A stretch of DNA of 64,000 nucleotides from Siphonodentalium dalli (Eukaryota; Mollusca; Scaphopoda; Gadilida; Siphonodentaliidae), in the NCBI GenBank assembly GCA_032622095.1, contig CP136064.1, positions 42,063,912 through 42,127,911 on the forward strand, read 5' to 3'. A program made the translations under genes and the position numbers. The notes below the pieces were generated by a model. The model was given only the letters and a program-made list of their open reading frames with translations, had not been told where the DNA came from and ran no database searches. Of this stretch, positions 26,701 to 35,700 are shown piece by piece (position 1 is the first letter of the stretch; each line of letters begins with the position of its first letter).

Positions 26701-29700
26701 TGATCAGAGTAATTTACTATCGCCAAGGGATGGGTTAACATCTGCTGATCGTGATCGGCCTCTCGTCTATATCTATCAGTAATTTTTCAAAGAACGCGGG
26801 TATCGATTTGGGAGAAATTGTCACGTAACTTCCGGTTAGCAATTGTGTGCAGATAGCTAAAACGCGAAATCGGGAATGGACCATCACGATGAAAATGAAA
26901 GTAGCTACTTCACAACTTATGAAGAATTCCCATGTGATTTAGAGCTATATATTAGTTTCATTTAGACCAATTTCATTGGTTAGCTTAATGACAACGAAAA
27001 ATGAAGACTCATGACAATGTTTCTGACGTCATTTTGAATTTGTGGGCCAGAATCCAGACAAGATTGCACAATCAATGACAAGTCTTTCATGTTTCCGTCG
27101 TGACCACTGCATGATGTTACACAAATTATTCTTAGCATTATGTCGCTGATAAAAGGCAAATTTGAGGCACAGCATGTGTGGTTGCTCCACTTTGTGTCAC
27201 GTATGATTCATATTATTATTCACATGAACATGAAGCGGTCAATTTTAACTGTCAAAATTTATCTATACATGGAGTCATGTAATGTTCCTTAACCCTTTCA
27301 TGACCAGAGCATTACTGAAATTGTGCGAAAACTCTGTGCCAATGCATTCGCTTATATATGCAAGTCTCCCATAGGGAGCCTTGCCTCCCTATAGGGAGCT
27401 TTGCATATAAAACTGAATACATTGGCCTAACAATATTTACCTTGACCGTGTTAGCCATGCATTCTCTTATGAGATTCACATATATAAGAGAATGTTCTGG
27501 CACATGATCTTGAATGCTGCACCAGCGTAGCTCCCTATCATGAAAGGGTTAAGTATGATGTCATTATTGATGTGATTGTAAATTTCTACTATGTTGATAA
27601 ATGCCAGATGGCCGAAGATTCAGAAAGATTGTTTATTTAGACACAATCCATGTACCACTGATGTCCCTCAATTCTGGTTGGAATGGATAGTAAAATTACA
27701 TCTATTACGACAAATGACGTGTGAGGTATCTTTTTTTCACAGGAATGGATGGCACCACTTCCTGATAAGAGTCTCTCTCATCTCCATATCAGAGAAGCAT
27801 TCCTTGCACTCTTAATTGAAGTAAGTATTGACCATAAATAACTGTAACATATTTTATTTATTAATTTTTCATCAACTTTTTACATCGAAAGAAGACCGAA
27901 CATGTTATTCAACTCGCAATATGTTATCCTACTCACCGCACTACATCATGACATCATTATTTTGCATTATTCGACATCCTTGCACATTATTTTAACAGAA
28001 GAGGCTTGTGATGCTGTAGTTTAAGAATGTGTTAGGTCTTACCATGTGTTTCATTATGGTCTGGGTCATCAAAACTGGTATAGAAAATATAATAAACACA
28101 ACAGTTAACTGTTATGAGTAGCATATGATTTTTCTCCTGTTTTTAGATGCGATGATTATTTTCGAGCTGTCAATCAGATAATTATTAGCAGATATTTTCT
28201 ACCAATCAGTGACTGAGCCGGTCGCTTGCTGCCAAGCCTTGAAATAGGGTGTCTGTCATTTGCAGAATGAGGTCCCCAGAGGTTGAATTTGGTGATGCTA
28301 GCCCGCTATGTGGGGTAGCATCACTAAATTCACCCTCTGGGGACCTCATTCTGCAAATGACAGACACCCTATTTCAAGGCTTGCTTGCTTCACTGATAAT
28401 TCTTTGTTCACCTTAATTATACCCCCCGCAACGAAGTTAGGGGGGGTATACTGGAGTCAGCTTGTCCGTCCGTCCGTCGTCCGTCCGTGGACACAAATTT
28501 GTCCGGAGTTTTTCTCAGTCGTTTTTTGATCAATTTCCGTGAAACTTGGCACAGACATCAACCACCATGGGAACCTGTGCACCTGCGATTATGACGTCTG
28601 TCTGACTTTTTTTGCTGGAGTTATCCCCCCTTTTTCAACTTCAAATTTTCGCAACATGTATACTTTTGTCCGAGCTTTTATTCCTACATTTTTCGGTCAA
28701 TTTTTTTAAAACGTGGCACAGATATTTAGTACCATGGGAACCTGTGCACCTGCGATTATGACGTCTGTCCGACATATTTTGTGTGGAGTTATTCCCCTTT
28801 TTCGACTTAGAATTTGTTTCGCAACATACATAATTTTGTCCAAGCTTTTATTCCTACATTTTTTGGTCAATAGGTTTAAGATTAGGGTTATGGTTGTACA
28901 CCTGTAATGGGAACTGTTATTTTATTATTTTAACTAGATGTTTTATTCCTACATTTTTTGGTCAATAGGTTTAAGATTAGGGTTATGGTTGTACACCTGC
29001 AATGGGAACTGTTATTTTATTATTTTAACTAAATGTTTACTGACATGTGAAACATCTTAGTATTTTTAAAACATGGGGGTATCCGTAGTCCCATTGGGAC
29101 AGTCACACCTCTAGTTTTTATATCTGTTTATACTTTCAGTGTAAATTGCCGATATTCTAACAACTTTTTTGCTGTCAAATTATAATGTACTGAAATTAGG
29201 TTTGTGCAATGTTTGAAATTCATCAAAGATTATAACTCAATTTTTCATTTTGCTTGTATATTTCACAATTGAAGACATACAGAAGGTATGATGTCGAGCA
29301 TATTGCTGTTAAAATAATTAAGCTGTTTGTGCAGACACTTTGTCTCCTAGCAACTGTAAGCTCCTGCCAGTAAAGATTATGTGTGGAAAGCTCCATTGAT
29401 TGTCGATCTTATTTCTCCAGTTCCCACAGCCTAATCCTGATATCCTGAAGAACAGCGGCATCGGCAAGGCTGTCATGTATCTATACAAACACCCCAAAGA
29501 AACCAGAGAAAACAAAAGCAAAGCAGGAAAACTTATCAGTATGTACTAATGATGTTTATAGATGGGTTATCTCTTTCGGGCCACAATTACAACATAATTT
29601 TTATAAAACCCGATTTCAGGACTACAAACACCTTTTTCTGTGTCTATTATTCGTCTATAAAGACATGATAAAGTAGTTTTTTCCTGCAAAATATCTGAAG

Positions 29701-32700
29701 CCAAATGGTATTTTGCCCTGATTGAGAATACTAACAAGATAGAGTTCTACCTCTTGCTATGCTCCGAATGCGCCTGAAGTTTCTGTTTTAAAATTAGCCT
29801 GTAAAGCTGTCCCGAAAGAAAAAATTTCAATAACATCAATATTAATTGATATAAGCGTTTTCAGACAAATGTCATCATATTTATTATTTTATACCCCTGA
29901 AACTATATAAAAATTGTTAGTCCCTTTTTTATTTAGAATTTGACTGCATTTTGGCATTGAAATTGATGCATTGTAAGCTCAAATTGTTATTGTATTTTGT
30001 GGTAGTACAATATCAAAATGACTAACGTGTGTATTTAAATGACTAACGTGTGTATTTAAATGACTAACGTGTGTATTTAAATGACTAACCTGTGTATTTA
30101 AATGACTAACGTGTGTATTTTGCCACGCCCTAGTGATGCTCTTGTTTGTTTATGTCATAGTCCAAAATAAATTATTTATCAGACCGGCTGAGACAGATAA
30201 GTTTTTAGCCCCGTCTATTCCTTCAAAACAGGACATTCAGGTGAAATAATTACCATTGAATTATATGTATGATTTAGTCTGTTTGCTTGTGATGACACTT
30301 CCCAGTAAGTGAAATCTTGCCATCGATTCCTGTTTTATATGCCTGATTTTAAAACAGAGCTTATTATTATGCCCCAGACCCCCCCCCCCCCCCCCCCCCC
30401 CCTCTGTCTGTCCATCTGTCCAAACAAAGTACATTATAACTCAGGTGAGAATCATCAGATTTTGTTTTCTTTTGGTATGGGAATAGCACAGCTCGAGGGA
30501 TACCGACTCACTACAGGTTTCATCCATTCATTTTTACCACATTTACGACCTTGTTTGATTTGAAAATATTTGAAGCCCTTGTTTGACTTGGGGAAATTCT
30601 TATTTTCCGTGTGAACATTTCATCTTGTAACTTCTCCATGGATCATTGGATTTGGTTGCGATTCGGTTTATTGATAGCCCAGTTTGAGGTGAAAGGATAC
30701 CCACTTCTTGGATTTTAAAAATAAAAAAATTCTCCATTCATACAAATATTTAGTATTGCCCACCCCCCAAACTAATTGTCGGGGGGGGGTGGTCATATGC
30801 CACGCTTGGTGTTACGCTTGTTTTTGTTCTGTGACCTTGTATCTGCCTGTCTGCTCAGTTTTCATTTTCGTATTATAACATTATTTCCATCAGACTAAGT
30901 GGAATTAAATTTGGTATCTATGTTCACTACCACAAAATACTATTCAAATGTTCAAATTTTGGTTATGGCCCTTTCTTTCATGTTTAGGGTCAATTTTCGT
31001 GTTCAGGTGGTCACTTCCGTTCACCCTTCCATGATTGAAGCTTCCTGGAATTTTTCCTTGACATTTCAAAGTCACCATAGATATGTGGAAATGTCGGCCA
31101 CTACAAGTTTTTCCATAAACCATTGTAAACTTTTAGGTTGTTATAAAATAATTCATGATAGGCATTATTTAATGTAAAATTTCCAAATACCCGATTATTA
31201 GCCATCGTTGCCATTGAAACTCAAATTTACCAAATTTGTCCCAGTTGGATTTTCCTAAATAAAAGATATTCTAACAGAGTAAACAATCAACTATCCAGTG
31301 TAACAAAAGATATCTGTGTTGCAACCAGTTCACAATAACTGACATGTTGCATATGACAAGTTATGTTGTGATGTTTTGTCTCAACAATGGACTATATAAA
31401 TATCACGTTTATATGTCTTGTTGTTCATAAAAATGTTGTCACCACATATTTCAAACTGCTATACTAACGTCCCATGGCATGGCTATTTGTAATAAATTAT
31501 AACCAGGACCGTCATAAATATGACTGCTAAATTATAAAAATCCTGATTTTTTACAATGACCTTAACCTTTATGCATGACCTTGACATTTCAAGGTAACCA
31601 TGGTTATATGGAAATGTCGGCCATTACAAATGTTTCCATAAACCAATGTAAACTTTTATTTAGTTATTAGATTATTCACGATAGGCACTATTTAATGTAA
31701 AATTACCAAATACCCAATTATTAGCCATCGTTGCCATGGAAACACAAATTTATCAAATTTTTCCCAATTGGATTTTCCTAAAAAATTTATATTCTAATGC
31801 AGTACATATTCAGCTACCCAGTAAATTAAAAGGCATTTGTGTTGCAATTAGTTCAGGGTTGACTCCATTTTTTGGCTAGATCGCCTATACTATTAATTGG
31901 CTGAAGAGTTATGGATCTTTCATCACTTTTTTTAAATTAGTTTTATTGATTTTTGGATGTCAACTCCAGCTGTTATGATATCATTCTGAAATGCAATTTA
32001 AAACACACCAACATCCTTATTATGTCACGCCTGACAGTGTTCTTGTTTATCAGAATAATGTTCAAAAGAAGTCATGTGTTATATTTCTGCCATTACACTG
32101 TTCCATGTCATCAATTTGAAGTGCTTCTATATCTGTTTACAATGTATCAAGTATGAAAGCACCAGGAAGTAGACCTCATCAGATTTCTTCGTGGGTGTTA
32201 TTACTTTGTAATCAATCTGGTTGGAAAATCTTCATTATAAAATTTAGACTTCAGTTTTTCTGTAAATTTCACTCATTTCTTGATATTTTCAGATGATTGG
32301 TCGAGGCCTATATTTAACCTCACATCTAATTACAAGTCAATGACAAGAGAGGAGAGAGAACAGCGAGATTATGACCAGTTACCAAAGAAACGGAGAATTA
32401 GGTAAACAAAAAATCACTAGCAACAGACATATCTTCTTAAAGATGGTCTATCTCTTAACCCTTTCATGACTGGAGCTTCCTGAAATTTTGCAAAAATGCT
32501 GTGCCATTGCATTCTCTTGTATATGCGAGTCTATCACAGGCAGGGAGCCTCACATATATAAGAGAATACATTGGCCTGACAATATTTACCTTGAGCTTGT
32601 AAGCCAGTGTACTCTCTTATATATGCGAGGCTCCCTTTGGGAGACTTGCATATATAAGAGAATGCACTGGCATAGGGTCATTAATGCTGCACCAGCGCAG

Positions 32701-35700
32701 CTCCCGTCATGAAATTGATTGTATGTATTATACCAGAAAATACAAAATAAAATCAATATTAATTGATAGATGCGTTTCCTGGACAGGGGTTTTTGATTCA
32801 TATTTATTATTTTATACCCAGGAAATATATAAAATGTGTTATGGGAAGAGATAAACCATCTTTAACCCTTTCATGATGGGAATTACGCTCGTGCAGCATC
32901 ATGTGCCAGTGCATTCTCTAATATATGCGAATCTCCCATAGGGAGCCTTACATATATAAGAAAATGCACTGGCTTGCAAGGTCAAGGTAAATATTGTTAG
33001 GTCAATGTATTGTCTTACATAAGAGAATGCACTGGCTTGCAATGTCAAGGTAAATATTGTTAGGTCAATGTATTGTCTTATATAAGCGAGGCTCCCTATG
33101 GGGGACTCGCATATATAAGAGAATGCATTGGCACATGGTTTTCGCAAGAGAATATATAAGAGAATGCACTGGCTTGCAAGGTCAAGGTAAATATTGTTAA
33201 GTCAATGTATTGTCTTATATAAGCGAGGCTCCCTATGGGGGACTCACATATATAAGAGAATGCATTGGCACATGGTTTTCACAAACTTTCAGGAAGCTCC
33301 AGTCATGGAAGGGTTAAAAAAAAACATGAATTGATGTTTTATCTAGTGAAGACATTTTTAGAACCGTCCAGCATATAAGAAGGGCTTATCAACTAAATGA
33401 AGTTACCAGATCATTTTGCTATTACATGAATGAAAGCATTATAAATTATAATTATTAACAAGATATGTTTTCAGCAAAATATGACAACATTGGTTGAAAA
33501 TCTTTACTGTAGACATTGATTTCTCGTTGCCCGATTGGTGTGACATTCTATTTTGTTGTTTCAGTGCATTGTAAATTTTGAATTTTGAATTTTTTTGTAT
33601 AATTACAGTTCTGAGGGAGGAAAAACACCAAGGAGAGATATTGAAGAAGCTTTAGAAGAACAACAGAGGTTAGAGAAAACAATTGCATAACAATTGAAAA
33701 CCTGCATATCTTGTGTTTCACTTCACTTTAATAGAAATTGGAACACTTGTTTTGCAGTAAGATTACAATTCGCTTTGACACCATTGCACTGAAGTGAAGC
33801 TCTGGTAACAGAGCCATAAGTCCACGCAAAGTCAATTTCAAGTTTATCAGGCCTGCACTCATGATCCCAAAAGTTTGGTCGTGAAATTTTAATCGGTACG
33901 TTTGCGGTACATTTTTTATACAAACACATCCAGAATTGAGATCGAACAGACACTTTTCCCAGTTCAGAATTCCGATTCATTCATGTTATTGGTAATTATG
34001 TACAAACATTTATTAAACACATGATGGATTGCGACTGCTATCTCAGTAAAAATGTGTCAGTCATACTTTATTAGGTGATTTTTTATGACATGAATCACAT
34101 GGAATCTATCAACTAACCTTTTACGGACATCTGAAATTAGACCCTGAGCTCGCCGATGGCAAGATAATATGCTTTGTTGGTGACTCAGAAGTAAATAATA
34201 AAATATAAATACTGTGGGCGCATCAAAAATTTTGGTCTGAGAAATGTTTTTTTTTTTACTTTGGATTCTAATGATTAATTCTGGTCACAGTCATCCGTAA
34301 TACAGGATTAAATGCACCTGTGTGCCTAGAAATCTTAAGTATGTGCGACAGGCATCTCAATGCACATCTGTCAAACATGGACTATGTATCAAATATAATT
34401 TATCCTGTTTTCTTATTGGCTGGATAGTGCCTTACTGATATATCTACTAAGCTTGTCATGTGTACACCCCAGAAATGGATTATTTGAATACAAATATGAC
34501 AATTTCAAATCAGGACATGGCTAGATTTACTTGCTAATTATAAAATAATTTATTCAATTTTTCCAGGACCCTGAGACCCGGAGACAAGGGTTTTGTTGCC
34601 AGGGCTAGAGTTCCCATGCCTTCAAACAAAGATTATGTGGTGAGACCCAAATGGAATGTTGAAGAGTTGTCAGGGGTAAGATCTAAACAAAATTACCTTC
34701 GATTTTTACACATTGTCTTTAAACCTTTTTTCACTAATGACTCGTTGACAAGTACATATAGTTCCCTTAGGAAATGTTCAGATAATAAGTTCCACAAATG
34801 ATCATAGGTTGTTTGTTAAACTTAGGCCAAAAAAAAAGGGTTTTAATTCTCAGGCATCACCGCATCGAGAAAAAAAATGGCCCGCGTTGGACCATTTTAT
34901 TTTTATTTTGAATTTCACTGTTGTTGTCAACCGGCAACATGAAAAAAGGAAACTATCACACGGAAATTAGTTATGTTTCAAATATCGATTAAGAGCCATA
35001 TACAACAGTGTATGTGTGGGTATTCAACAAAAGACCATAGACAACGATAACTATCAGGTATATTGTATATTGTCTCTACAGGGTGTCCAACCTCAAGTTT
35101 ATTGGTAAAATGTGTTGAAATATTTTGATAAAAGCATGAAGTTGGATATTGAATGAGTCTTCTGCCAACCTGACGATTGCGACCTTTGCACAGTAAGTAA
35201 GTAACTCTGCAAGATAGTATTTTCCCCCTTGCGCTATTGCGATCGAAGTTACGCAAACTGGAGTGCAATACAGTTTTGACAAGCGGTGTATATTGGCCAT
35301 GTTTATGAAGTTTTAATGTCGATCATCCATTGCCCGTACATATACTGTCTCTAATTAGTCAGCGGTATAAGTGAATCAAGACATTCTGTGATAGTTTGGA
35401 AGATCACTTTATCTTTTCGTTTCTACTTTACTTACAGGCTGTATTTTTATATGAATCGAATATGTAGTTCTGCTTGTTGTTAAAAATGATTGTGCCGATA
35501 TTAATATCATATCAATATATATATCATTCTAGGTAATCCCTATATGACTTACAGATAGTACAATATCATAATTTGTCATTCTTTATATCAGATTAAATTA
35601 GTTTATATCCATCCATTACAAAGTTCTCCCTACATTTTCTGGAACTGGGAAGGTATAATAACATATGCTTACTGTGGGCAGAAAAAATAAAAGTAAAACC

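Noticed and set aside
33723-33980. 85-codon minus-strand ORF in IWS1 intron
   Set aside because: It has no recognised motif and no splice or promoter context; below what can be supported as a gene.
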